Notes under the pieces: generated by a model
Database searches by the model: none
What the model was told of the DNA's origin: nothing
Seen by the model: only the letters and a program-made list of their open reading frames with translations
DNA from: Fasciolopsis buskii
Lineage: Eukaryota > Platyhelminthes > Trematoda > Plagiorchiida > Fasciolidae
Length of the DNA: 64,000 bases
Assembly: GCA_008360955.1 (NCBI GenBank)
Contig: LUCM01009108.1
Coordinates: 175,007-239,006, forward strand
Direction: 5' to 3'
In this document: positions 37,813 through 50,280 of the stretch, one piece after another
Layout of the letters: each line of letters opens with the position of its first letter
How positions within the stretch are numbered: the first letter of the stretch is position 1
Translations under genes and position numbers: made by a program

Positions 37813-40800
37813 AACAGTAACGGTGATCACCTTTCATCGTTTTATGTTTATCACGTTCTCGGTTTGCTCTTATCAGCCCGGTTCAGCTTAACACTGATTG
37901 TAAGTTCGCGAGGTACAGGTTTTATTGTGTACGACACATTCAAATGTGTGCCTCCTAGACGAACAGTCTGATAGACCGTGTCGATAAGACTACTGATGAA
38001 TCTCGACCTCACATATTTGTTTACGGTTTATCTCGTCGAGGAATACCAGAGCAACCCTGGAGCACCCGTTACTCGACAGGTTCCCAATATCTACGCCGAT
38101 GAATACGAACGTTTGACCCACATTGAGTGATGCATCCACCCCGTCTTGATGACCATCAGCTCGGCGGATACATCTACGAACCTACGCGTATGTTATACAC
38201 ACAGATGCACATACAATTGAACCACCAGTTTATGCGAAGCTTAATTCTGATTGGCTCTTGGCAGGTACCAGGTTAATCGCATGGTTTTCCTGTTTTTGTG
38301 TGCTGACTTCGCATCTTATGCGTCTGAGTTCGGACAGAATAAACCGCATGGTGACATATCGGCCAATCAGTGTGAGCGTCCCTGATTTCACAAAAAGGCG
38401 ACTTTGATTACATAAGCGCAAAAGCCAACAAACGAGGAGAATTAACTAGGTGTCCTATCTTTCTACTTAGTTGTCCTCCATTGTTGGCTCGAAAAACTAT
38501 ATAATCAACGTGGCCTTGTTGTCAAATCAGGACCGCTAGTTCTGATTGATCAACATGTCATTATACAACTCGTTCAATTCGAACTTCTAAATACTGGTCG
38601 TCCAACTATGACGGGATTTCATTTTGCGTCTGGTAGCCGGTGAACGAGTGCCACTTTGTTTTAATTGTGCTTGCGGAACACGGTCATGGCCAGGCTATGT
38701 CAGCTCGTTATCGTTCTGGGGGATTTCATCCATCGTTTATGAGACCACCGGTAAATAATGAAGCTGGACAGGATCGCTTCATTTAGAGAGGATAGGGTGG
38801 CTAAAGAACCTCGTCACAAAGCGACATTACACCATATCATGTGAAGTGGTTTGACCAAGAAAGTTGTCAATGATACTGCAACTATGATTAAATACACTAT
38901 ACAAACGAGGTGGAGGGCAGTAGAACTCAGTTGTTTTCGTCCACATATTTGTTTAATAATGGAAGTAGTACGAGACCGTCCAGTGAACATTTTCTGACGT
39001 CTGCGCGAAGGACTCCCAAAAGGACATCAAGACAGACAAATATTTACACTTCAAATGGATGCTTCCATTAAAATGTAAATGAAATCTGTGTACCAGTAGT
39101 GCTAGAGAACGTAACACAGACTTCTGCCACTAGCAATGATGACCAGATAAAGACCATGAAGAAGCACTGGATTGACCGAGACGCAAACTACGGACGACAA
39201 CGGAGGCTGAAAGACCCGTTGGTGAGATATATATTCGAACCAGTAGCACTTGAGGCGTATTTGAACTTCACGATCTGTCGGTAAGACTTCGGTTGGCTGA
39301 TTTTGTATGCAAGCCACAACAAAGCCTTGCCGAACTGAGTTGTGATTTGCATGCAGACTCATCAAAACCTGGTTCAGACACAACCCCTACCAATTATGAT
39401 AAATCAAATCAGATTGACTACGAACTATCAGCATTATGCATCCAAGACACTACCAAAGCATGGCTAGCGCAAATAGCCATTGGCGCTGTCCTCAAACTTG
39501 GAGACCATGATGAGTAAATTTCAATATCTCCGATTCTTGACAAATTTGCTGTAGATGACGAGGGGATGTTGTGATCAGGCTGACACAATGTGTTTCGTCC
39601 CGTATGCTGTGTAATCAACGATGTGATTGTTTTGCTCGCAGAATGAAGTCGGTGACCTTGTTTGTCTGCAGCAAGATCCGACTTTACACAATCAATCGGT
39701 TGTAAAGCTGTCTCCACTTTGTCAAAACAGGGACACAGAGCACTGGAGTAATATACACACAGTGTTCAACACCATCCATGGAACTAATAACTGGAAATGG
39801 CTTGAGGTACAGAGGAAAATTGGCATTTAGACACCACCTCTGATTGACCTAGTAAGTTGGTCCTGTCCGGAGAAGTTGGCCGTTTGTGTTTGTGACTTCT
39901 TTACTCTATCTCCCCGAAGTCTAGCGAATCAGACTGTCGTATTCACATTGCCCGATGCTGTAATATAAACTGCTATCGGTGATCTCACCCTATTTCCTGA
40001 CCACTAATCTCTGAATAGCTGCCGTCGGCTTGCCTACGTGGGCTGGCTACATCTTATTTGAAGATCTGCCCAAAGCTGTCAGCTATCTACATGAAAACTA
40101 ATCACATTTCACGCAGTTTGTGGTTTTATCAGTAGGGGTTTTCAACTGTTTCCGACAGAATGGTATGTCCCGAAGGCAAGATAGGTCTACAGTAAAAAAC
40201 ATAGTACGATTAAATAAATTTGTCGCCATTTGTGATAGTCCTGGGAATTGACATATCGGACGGCCGACACTTGTAATTCAACTAGTACGCCTAGATACAT
40301 GACAGTGGCAAAGCACAAGATGTGGCTAATAGGCGTCGTCCGGTTGCCACAAGGCTAGTACATTGCAGATAGAAAACCGATCAGCAAAAAGGTTCAGTTT
40401 GTTAAGAGAATGCATAAATGGTCACGTATTAAGCCGGTCATCTCGGATTGTGACTGATTTGCTCGTGCAATGAGTCCGCAGATAGCTTTACCAACCGATT
40501 AACCACTGGAACAGTGGGAGCTGGTTTATCAGCTTTAGCACAACTACATACAAACATCCATGCATACATGCGCACACTTGCATGCATATACTTACAAATA
40601 CAAACCACCGATTCTGCCAACCAAATCAATCAGACCAGAAATATGCCAAACGTTTCAAAGTGTGGTCTAATGGGTTAAGGGGGTTTGCACACGCGTGGAT
40701 CACAAACATGGAACACTCACAAATTTAGTGTTCGCTGAATGAGCGACAAAAAGCACGGGGAACTTGCATTTACACGAGTCAAGACAATATCATACAGCTT

Positions 40801-42387
40801 AACTCTTTCAGTAGCCCAGCTTCCGTTTGCTGACCTTGGCGTCATCTTGCATCTTCGCAGTGCGCCTACGTGTAAACAATGTGGTACGGTACAGTGTAGC
40901 TTAGTCGTTGCCCATAGTCACAAACCGGCCAATCAGATTTGTGGCAATCCACAAACGGAAGCAAAAAAATACCTAGATTGCAAGTGTTACGAGTGTATGA
41001 AGTTTCTGTCTAACGGCTATATGACTCGAATGCAATTTACCGTTGTCGTCGTCTTCTTTCTCTTCTTATTTGTGTAGTTCGGATTTGGAGTCTTCACAAT
41101 ACGGGCCGGTAGTTCAGGCCCGCACGTCATAACGGTTAATCAAAATCTGTGCGGCTACTTCAAGTATCAGTATTACTGCTGTCATTTTCGGATTACAATG
41201 AGTGTGCCTATTGGCATCTAAAATGGGCAGAGTACAATTGACGAATACTAAGCAGCGTCTAACCACAGTACAACGCGTCGAACGCCTCACATATCCCACC
41301 GCTTCCGTGACTTAGGGAAACTTAATTTACAACTCTGGCGCAATGTGCAGTGAAACTTTCAATCCTTGTATGAACACAATTTGTATAAACTGCTTGCAAG
41401 CATGAACTCGTTAATCCAGGAGCCACCGATGAGACCACTTCTATCATGTCGTACTACGGTGAGCCCACGTGGAAGCGGCGCGCCACAACCCGCCTTAGCT
41501 TCGCTGTACCCTGCATATACAAAAGCAGCCAATCAAACAAGACCCAAGTGACGCTAGCCTGGAGCTATTCCACCAATTACCAATCATTGTTTTTTTATAT
41601 ATGAGCATGATTTGTAAATAAACGTTAACCGGAATGTCTTTCGGTCGCTGCGATCTTCTCGTCTTTCGTTACGTAGTGTTACGTAGAGTTATTTCAATGT
41701 GTACTGCTATTCGCGTTAATGCCTTATTGCTACTGATCGAATTCGATATTACTACTTCAAATACGAATACTACACGCACGTCACCAAAAACAATAGAAGA
41801 AAGCTTACACAATATTTAAAAACCCACCTAATATCACCATCTCATCTTGCAAAGAACACGTCGGCGGATGACCGCAGTCTTTAGAACGTGAAATGTTCGC
41901 GGTGTCGCTGCCCATTTATTGCAATTCAGTTCAGAATGACTTTTCTTCCAAAGGTTGGATTCTGAGCTTACTCAAACAAACAGAACGGCCATGTTTGGAT
42001 CGTATAAGGCTCAGCAGCCGCACCCAATAAGTGATCAGCATAAATGACTGCTTTGATTCAAGTAGACCTTTGTGTGGGCTGTAAAGTACCACTAGAAAAT
42101 GCTACGTGCACGCATACACGCAGAAGCAGTTCATTGCGTTGGTTTCAAACTGACTTCGAGCATTATGGTTTGGCTACATTCAAAATTGTTTGTTTGATTT
42201 CACTGAGCACAATTCGTATTGCTGTAACAGATCGGAAGCTGAAATGTGGGGTTTTGTTTGTTACCTTCCAAGTCCCGCACATAACATTAGGATGAGACCA
42301 ATCAAACTGTGATCAAGTAACACTTTTCAAACCCAGCGAATTATCTACTTTTTCCTTTTTCCCACATGTTGTCATCTTAGCTAACCG

Positions 42388-42388
<1 letters not shown>
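37813..42388. other. Unassigned stretch
   Basis: No supported gene. The frame at 39627-39830 has a vague EVGDLVCL...KLSP likeness to the C-terminal end of gypsy integrases, too weak to annotate. Frames at 39293-39517 and 40739-41077 show nothing recognisable. Confidence 0.4.

Positions 42389-42418
<30 letters not shown>
42389..42418. repeat. (TA)n microsatellite
   Basis: 30 nt of pure TA with no recognised repeat on either side. Confidence 0.95.
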
Positions 42419-42419
<1 letters not shown>

Positions 42420-43681
42420 TAATAGACTCGATCCATTCATGTTACTGTAAGTAGAATTGCATTCTGATGAAATGTCGAATCATGAAGATGACTTGTGAGC
42501 ACAGCATCGAGAACCTGGGGATGAGATGCAGTACCAACTGCGAGACCACCAGTAAATTTTGGGAATTCTTCTATTCTTTTGCATACCAATAATACATGCA
42601 CACCTGGTTTGACGCTTATTTGATATCTTTGTTTGGCGTGGAGCAGGCCGCTGGACGGAGAACAGTCGGTAAAACAATATGAAAAACTGCCGGAAATGCA
42701 AACCCAGACATCGAGAGTTGAGGCTTCAAAATACCATAATTCTTCGAACTATTGAGGATACATAGATGCAGTATCCAACTCGTCATCTTTTCCAGATAGA
42801 AAACAATGTGCACTTCTGAGATCGTCTAATAAATTTGCCAGTTTTTCAGCAAATCGTAGATTAGTACTTTACACAATAATCAATAATTGTGTTCAAATTC
42901 ACGATGTCCTACTCATCCATTATTTTACGTCTAGTAATGAAAACAAAAGACAAATATTCTCAAGAGCGAAAAAGCGGGTAGTGAGCAGATGAAGTCGGAG
43001 GGAAATTTCGGATTTATGAATCAGACAATGGCAAACAAATAAAAGAAACAAACTTGCTCGTACGCGGCTTTCGAAAGGAGGGTGCAATACAATCCCCTGG
43101 AGATTTAATTACCCGAATTCCAACCAAAAAGCTGGAAAACGTGTTTGGGTAAAAATCTCAGGCATGAACCGCCTGATTGTTACAGACGTACGGGTGACAA
43201 CAGACAGCATCAAGTGATTACTTGCACCCACGTTGTTAAAACCATCTAGTCTCATGACATCACTCATTTGCTACATGGATGTAGAAACTCGGGCATGGAA
43301 GACCGCGGCTAACTTGTAACGTTGTCATCTGCTTACTTGTAACAACCGTCGACTCTAGTCGGCCCAGCAGACAAGATCACGTGCAAAAGTGGCACTAACA
43401 TCCACCAACACGGGGTTCACCTAATGCGAATACCGCAGGCTAAAAATATCCGGACGTTGCAAGCAAACGAACCACGGAAGGCATTTGGTAACGTATGTTT
43501 GAGTAATTGCATGATCACTTTCCGTGATTCCTTGCGCCTTGTCTAGTTATTTCCGGGACTGTTTTATCCGCTACAATACACAGGCAGATTAGATGATTTT
43601 CTTACACGGGGCATATATTTGACATCAAATGGAAACAGATATCATAGAATAGATGCAATTTTATGTAGCATCGATACAACG
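42419..43681. other. Unassigned stretch
   Basis: No supported gene or recognised repeat. Confidence 0.5.
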
Positions 43682-43751
43682 GACCTCGGTGGGATTTGAA
43701 CGCATGTACGCATTCGTACCGCGTTCGCTCTACCAGAGGAGCTAGGAGGTT
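43682..43751 (-). pseudogene. tRNA-like sequence, probable tRNA pseudogene
   Basis: Read on the minus strand, the A box TAGCTCCTCTGGTAGAGC is close to the tRNA consensus, with an intact GCTC/GAGC D stem. The B box is GCGTTCAAATCC. The outer 7-nt arms AACCTCC and CGAGGTC can pair at five of seven positions. The anticodon stem (AACGC against ATGCG) and T stem are mostly unpaired and no CCA is encoded, so this is a decayed tRNA gene or a tRNA-derived SINE head. The amino acid cannot be assigned. Confidence 0.6.
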
Positions 43752-46154
43752 ACGCCAAATGGTCTTCGGACACTTCACACTTGATGGTCAGTGGCTATCC
43801 ACTCAAATTTTGCAAGCATACGGCGTCCACCACAGTCAGCTTCCCGCAATTTTGACTGCCAGGGCAGAATTTTCTCAGAACATGCACAATGATCCCAGTA
43901 AGTGAGGACGAGTACGAAACCAAACAATTCATCTCAATACGGGAAATGTTATCCATGGTCGAAAATTATTGAAAACCACTATAAGATAGCCTTAAACAAC
44001 TGTAATTGCAACCCAAATACTAGCGCCCAGCAGACGTACGTACACTGATATTCAGCGATAATATATTAACAAGGAAAGCGTATTCGGTGTGACTGACACA
44101 TGTCAGAATCATGCAGTGACCATTTTAGTATACCAAACTAAATGCAAAAGATTATTTCACTAAGTAGGAAAAATATATGTCGATTTCTTATTTGTGCTTG
44201 GCTCCAATGATCGAGCTGTGATGCCGTAAGATGCATATTTGTTTTGCAGGGTTGGAAATACATGCATCATCGGATTCTCGGTCGGATGAACAACACTTAA
44301 CATTGGGACGATTGTTGTTTAAAGGGACGTTATTGCTGGCGGATTTGCTATGATAAAACTAAGCATTTCCTCTTAACTTCTTATGATAATAATTTGACAA
44401 ACTACATCACTTTCAAGAAGGGATTGAGACCAAATGAAGGCTACCAAGCGGAAAAATGCGCAGCTTTGGGAGTTTTCGTAAACGCAATCTTTGCATCGGA
44501 AAGCTCGGACATTTGTCAGTTGACTTCCACTTCGCTTAAAGAAATTCTGGATCTAGCGTTTGGGGGAATTATCCCTCATGGTTTATAACGGAGATTTTGG
44601 TGATGAAACAGGAAATGCACCGTAGCATTACGAATGCGCTTAGCGTTATTTGGGAACACACGGGGCTCATGCAACCGTGATGACAGCGATCCGGTTAGGG
44701 AACAGATTTCATTCTTCGACCTAAATAATCATCCGGTTCTGGCGCTGTGAAGAAACCGATTCGTATGGGAAGCAAACGCAGTGGCCTGGAATTTGCTGTC
44801 CGAGCTCTTTGGTCTGCTCCGCAGCACCAAACGAGTGCTCCACTATTGAAGCTCCTGACTCCTCCAAATCTCATTACATCTGCTACGTATCAATCATCGC
44901 ATTTATTAAGCGATTTGGGAAAGCTTGTGGAGCGGGCACTGATTTTTACGTGATTTGGATATTTAAATTCTGAAACTCATTTCGTACCTGCTAAACTATC
45001 GATGTAATTTGGTCGAACCTTGCAAACGTGAATGTTCGGTTGTAGGAGTGAATATGGACTGGAAACAATTGGAAAATACATGCTTGTGACAACGTAGCCT
45101 GAGCCTACTTTTTCAGACCTGCCAGTTGAGAGGCTGGGGATTATTAAACAATTAGCACTTGCAACGACAGTGCGTTGGCACCGGAAGAACCTGTGCTGCG
45201 CAATTGTGAGCGTTGGTATCTAGTTTCTGACACGCTATGCAAGTCTGGATACCGAATGATCAAGACAAACGGTAAAACACCATGATAATTCAGAAGTGAT
45301 CAGCCTAGAGAAAACATCGGACAGACTACTGAAATGTGGAAAGTATTAACACATGTTTGAGTGTCAAAATACTAAAGGTGAACAGAATTTCACCAAGACG
45401 AGTCCAACGGTACTATTATGATGCAGATGACGCATCATCTCTAGGGAGGGGATGAACAGAAGAAACCCCCAAAACGGCAAAGCAGTCCCCTCCGGACGCG
45501 AATCAGTACCGAAATGTCGCGGCATAAGATAACTTCGATCTTTACCTGGGTCCCCGATTTCAACTCAATTAAAAAGTGGCTGAAGAAAAATCCATCAAAT
45601 ATTTAGTTGGTAAAAGAGTAGAATAAAACACTGGTAGTGTTTATCGACCGAATTACAGTAGCAGACGAAGAGGAATTGGGGCTATCACTACCACCATCGG
45701 CAGTAGGGAAATATATTGATTTTTACACAATGCACAATTGTGCTTCTTTTTGAGTGAGTGTGACGACAATCCACAGAGAACTCCAGCAGCTGGGGACTAT
45801 GGTGAAGCCGCACTCAACTACGCGGGGAACCGCTACATCCAGAAATAGTAAATGTAGGCCAACAGATCACATGACCTATGCAGACAGCTAGTTGCGCGTA
45901 ACGGCCGCTCACTTCTGTTGGAGCTGCTTTACTGAGCCCCAAACAAGTGTACGCAGGACAACTCACGTGACCCGGACAAACAACCCCCACCTTCGATTTG
46001 TAAATCGCCATTGTTACCGTGGTGACTAATTTGTACATCGATAACCAACACTGATCGATTCGCGTCAAACCAACCGACAGTCATTTCGGATGAGCACAGC
46101 GTTTTAAAATTTGGGTCTCGGTGTCCATAAATCTGATGAATACAATCGGTTGTC
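43752..46154. other. Unassigned stretch
   Basis: No supported gene. A short block near 44797-44822 (GAGCTCTTTGGTCTGCTCCG) resembles one near 63240-63262 and may be a small shared repeat. Confidence 0.4.
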
Positions 46155-46480
46155 TTGATTCTAGTTCGAACCCCCCAAGCGGGAACGACCAAATGGCCTC
46201 TGGCCGGCCAACAGGACTGTTCGTTTTATTTGTCATAAATGAACAGGTTATATAGGTCCACACAGGATAGAGCTTACTGACTGACTGCCCTCGTCTCTCG
46301 AAACCATTGTCTCTACGTTGGTCTTCATTGCGAACGACTTTATCCTTCAGCTTTGGACGTGTCACGAAAATCAGACCCCTCTTTGTTTGTTCTAGAGTTA
46401 GGACGAACATTTGGTCCCGTTTAACGCTATTGTGCTCGCAGTCAATCCGATGATTCCTAGCCCGTGCGTCAGACACCTGT
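46155..46480 (+). repeat. Dispersed repeat R2, copy 2 (plus)
   Basis: Colinear with 31867-32300. Shared words include GATTCTAGTTCGAACC / GATTCTAGTTCAATACC at the start, AATGGCCTCTGGCCGGCC, GGACTGTTCGTTTTATTTGT, TTGGTCTTCATTGCGA and GGACGTGTCACGAAA. The minus-strand frame of 174 aa at 46081-46605 runs through this repeat and is not treated as a gene. Confidence 0.7.
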
Positions 46481-48130
46481 TCCCCTGCCATAATCCGATC
46501 CAAATGTATGATAACTAAAAGGATCGAAACAAAGCAGTCTTGAACTTTTGACACCAGATCGAGAACAGCCAGGTATCCGTACGAGCCTTGTCCGTCATTC
46601 ATCACAGGCCTGTGTGATGAAGTAGTAACTACATTGACAAATGTCCGTGCACAAAAACTAGGAAGTGGGAAATTGCAATGAATGGATGAATGAACGCGTT
46701 AGTGAGCGAATACGAAATCACACGAATTTTGCAACGTTGTAATTGAGCAACGAAATCACTGTAACGTATGCCCACAAGTCCGTTGCATATATCCCAGTCT
46801 GGAAGATATCCCACAGATGTTTTGATATTTGAACGATCGAAATATATTTTAAATGATGTCAAAGTGAATATTACGAGGCGGAAAGTGTCCAACAAACCTT
46901 CATCTGAATCCGCTGTATTGTTTCCAGAAATAAAAGTTTCATTTTGAAGAACTTTCACTCCTCTGCATTGAAAACGACGGATAGTTTTATACAAGTACAA
47001 AGACTGAAGTAAAGTGAAAATGGTTCATATATACCTCACACAGCTCCTGCAACTGAAATCATAGCGTCCCGTAGCAAATTGGTTCCGAATAAGAGTAAAC
47101 AAATAAACGAGTAACCCAAAGACTACTTTATGTAACTCAGTGCATTAAAGCGCTTTCGAGAAAGGTCGAAAAATCGTTCGTATACCCGAGCCGAAAGTAT
47201 TTCGGAGTGTACCGAAGAAACGATGAGGTACGTTATATACTACTCAAAAATTTTGAGACATGAAAAATCTAAGGTGACCGGGAATGTTTGCAACCAGCCG
47301 ACCTTTCGGTTTCCCTGGCTAATCCTCCTCAAAGCTAGCTGTACAACTACTAATGCAGGCCCTAAACACTGCTCGTGCAACAGATTTACATTTTTGTGTT
47401 TATGAACTAACTTCCTATTTACGATGCTGATTTTGAGGCAGTTGAAAAGACCTCATTCAGAGCATTAGAATATATTTGAACGACTGCTGAAGAATACGTT
47501 TTCTGTAGTTGCAACGGAGGATTCCGTACGGGAACCTCATCGCTGTGCATGAAAATAAAAAAATATAAACAGAACGTCAGATGCTAGTGAAGTTTCGGAA
47601 AGTGCGCGAAACCTATAGTTAGGGAGGGTAAAAAAACTGAAGAATGAAGTTGGAAGATGAATGAACTACTTAGGTTTTTCTTGCGAGTCAGAGTCCCTCT
47701 GGGCATCATCGTTCTGGTGACTAGGGATTTTTTCAATGTTCTGTGGTACACAGACCCTACCATAAAAGCACACCATACACGGACACATTTTAAGTTAATC
47801 TCACCTGGTAAAGTTAGCTCAGCGAGTGTTTGCAAAAAATACCGATATGATCCCAACACTATTGTTATATCGCCTCAACGTACTGTCTGAAAAGATTGCT
47901 CGTTGAACGATCAAACTTACCAAGTATACCGCAGTTGAGAGTCTTTGTCTTTGTGAAAATAATGAAATTTGAACCCTTTTCTTCAGAGGAATTATCCAAG
48001 CTTTTTCGGCCCTCCAAAACTGCGTTTGTAGTTGATCTGGACGATCTGTATATCACCTTCAAATTGAGACCAAGTTCCCTTAAGGAACCCATGGCTTCTC
48101 TCAACAGCAAATCCTTCTATCCCTGAAAAC
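46481..48130. other. Unassigned stretch
   Basis: No supported gene. The last few hundred bases may be the eroded 5' part of the LINE at 48.1 kb. Confidence 0.4.
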
Positions 48131-48134
48131 TGCA

Positions 48135-49010
48135 GCGGTTATTCCAACCCGAAACACGACCTCAAATATTTTATTAAAGCGATTTTCTCCCACCGCTGCC
48201 GCCATATCCATGCTTGAAATAACCGAATATGCTGTTCTCGACCGTCTACGTTCCTCTCTTGTTCACCCTAAACAGTCCATTCCGGCCAGTATACAAGGTG
48301 AATAGTTGTATTGTGGATGTAGTTGCCTCATTTTAGTATTTCGTTTTTAAATGTTTAAACAGCCGCTTGAAATTAGTCCACTATATCAATTTAGATGATC
48401 ATTCTGCCCTCGAATTGGTTCTCCGTCCTCTCCCTCTCCCTAAGTTTAATTCTTAGGGATGTCCGCTACCACAATGTTGTGGTTGAATGACTATTTTTCT
48501 ATAGAACTCAGTGAACTAAACTTGGTTATCACTTATCCAGTCATTTACCTAACAACTCCGGTGTTCAGCAAGCTCTTCTTCCGCTTTTTCTTTCTACTAC
48601 TTACCTCGGGGGTTCGTCTGCTGATCCACCTACTCAACTCGTTAGATGAACGAGCGATATCGCGCTCCGTAGGTCAATTTCCAATCAATCGGAATTCGCA
48701 TCTCCCTCAAGAAATCTGCGTAATATTTAGAACTTTTCTTCACACTCTAGTGTTCTACTCAATGTTCTGAGTGCTGTTTCACCCTTTCTCATTCGCCTTT
48801 TCCAAATCCGTAAAGAACTTGGGTGTTACAATTTGCACTAACTCACGACGGTTCTCGCAAGTCTTCGTCCGAGTCAAACGAACACGTGCAGTGTGCTCCT
48901 CATGTCGTACTTTTCTTATTTCAAGATATCTTACCCAGCCTACTAAAAAAGGATGTTCTACTTTACTGAGATCTATCTACCATTAGTTGTTTCTTCTGTT
49001 CCTGTTGACC
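48135..49010 (+). pseudogene. CR1/jockey-like LINE reverse-transcriptase remnant
   Basis: A frame near 48130-48300 reads TAAVIPTRNTTSNILLKRFS and then MLEITEYAVLDRLRSSL, matching the start of CR1/jockey reverse transcriptases (TA.VIPI.K...P....N.FRP.S.....K..E..VLDRL...L). About 500 bp later the frame from 48771 has KSVKNLGVTICTN, the conserved VK.LGV.....L segment after the YxDD region. The catalytic region between them is missing or unreadable, which suggests an internal deletion as well as stops. Confidence 0.75.
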
Positions 49011-49212
49011 CTATCATCGAAACGGTATGTAACTTGTAAAATTTTCCATGAAAATTCGTGCAAATCTTACTAATACATCAAAGTGATCTGTTTTTATGCT
49101 ATTTGCATGCATATACTCGCTCAAAGTATAGACTGACTATCATAACGGATTTGAAAATTTGTGTTGTTCATAGCTCGGGTTGCTGGTTTTTACGGGGTTC
49201 TGATAGCTGAAA

Positions 49213-49306
49213 TTGGCATTTAGATAGCAAACGTTTCACACCAGTCGAGGTGACATCGTCATTGCACTGACAACTGGTAATGAAACGTTCGCGACCTAAA
49301 CGCCAA
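49213..49306. repeat. Inverted repeat, 33-bp arms
   Basis: The left arm 49213-49244 and right arm 49274-49306 are reverse complements with four mismatches and one 1-nt gap, around a 29-nt loop. The arms end in the same AAACGTTTC / GAAACGTT word that marks the 25.3-kb foldback. On the minus strand TGACGATGTCACC...GGTGTGAAACG again resembles a hammerhead core. Weaker pairing continues a few bases beyond the arms. Confidence 0.75.
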
Positions 49307-49310
49307 GCTC

Positions 49311-50105
49311 AGTAATAACGAACACATGAACAAATTGACTATTTTTCGTGCTGATGGTTATCGCGATTCCGATGTTCCATATTTAGCAGGAATAGTGGTT
49401 GAATGGAAGAAATTATGGGAGAACTGCATTTGGACTTCTTAAATTGGAAATGTCTCGCACAGTGTCCACCGTCACTCTGCTCACATCTCAGAGGTGTTAC
49501 TGTTATGTACTATGTATAGCAATCCATTGTTTGTTTGCTGTTCGTTAAAACTTAAGATACCGACTTAACGGAAGTTTACCATACGATATACTGAAATACA
49601 ATAAGTCTTTCATTAGTAGAGTTGAATCCAAAAGAATAACTGATCCTGGAACTTCAGCGTGTATATTAGGTGACAATGATACAGTCTACTGTTCGCATCG
49701 GAGGTCTTGATCGTTATGCTGGTACTGGTGAGATAAGGTTGATTAGTTACCTTGCAGTAACGACGGGTGTTTAACTAACCTCAAAATTCGCCGCCAGCAG
49801 TAGCATATCCGGATTTACTTTGTACTTAAATTTTCGACTAAAGTAAATGAATCCATCAATCTGGCATCGGTAGTTAAAACCACCATTACTGCGATCCACA
49901 CGTGTGGAGATCAACAAAATCCAAGGTCGTGCTGAATGATAGTCCAAATAAACAACATCACAGCACTTTCTACAGAGCTGTGGCATTTCAGTGACCATAA
50001 TCCAGGACAAACGAAAAGCACATCAGGTCCTCAAACGTTGATGCTAATCGTTAGTAAACGGTTGTTCCTACAGCCGAAACACCAAGGGTATCTAGACGAC
50101 CATCG
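49311..50105. other. Unassigned stretch
   Basis: No supported gene or recognised repeat. Confidence 0.5.
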
Positions 50106-50280
50106 TCCTTTTTTTATTAATAATGAAACGAAAATGCATATCATTCTACGGAGGGGGTCGCAGCTAACAGAAGGCTGTCAAGCAAAGAAGGTGACCAGTG
50201 GCGAAAGGAATCGAACTCGCAACTCCCAGGCTGAGATGCCAGAGCTTTGACCATCGGACCACCGCCGGCGAAGCCTTATG
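50106..50280 (-). mobile_element. tRNA-derived SINE, copy C
   Basis: Best-preserved head of the three SINE copies. On the minus strand it starts GCCGGCGGTGGTCCGATGG (A-box region), continues through CTCTGGCATCTCAGCC and reaches a B box GAGTTCGATTCC at about 50207-50218. The body ends in the complement of GGAGGGGGTCGCAGC. The tail has ATGATATGC and ends in an A-rich run with AATAATAAAAAA (minus-strand reading). Confidence 0.75.

Noticed and set aside
39627..39830. Possible gypsy integrase C-terminal end (EVGDLVCL...KLSP)
   Set aside because: Only a handful of residues agree and no other pol landmark lies nearby.
46081..46605. 174-aa minus-strand frame
   Set aside because: Overlaps dispersed repeat R2. 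The homologous copy at 31.9 kb does not keep the frame and no domain is visible.
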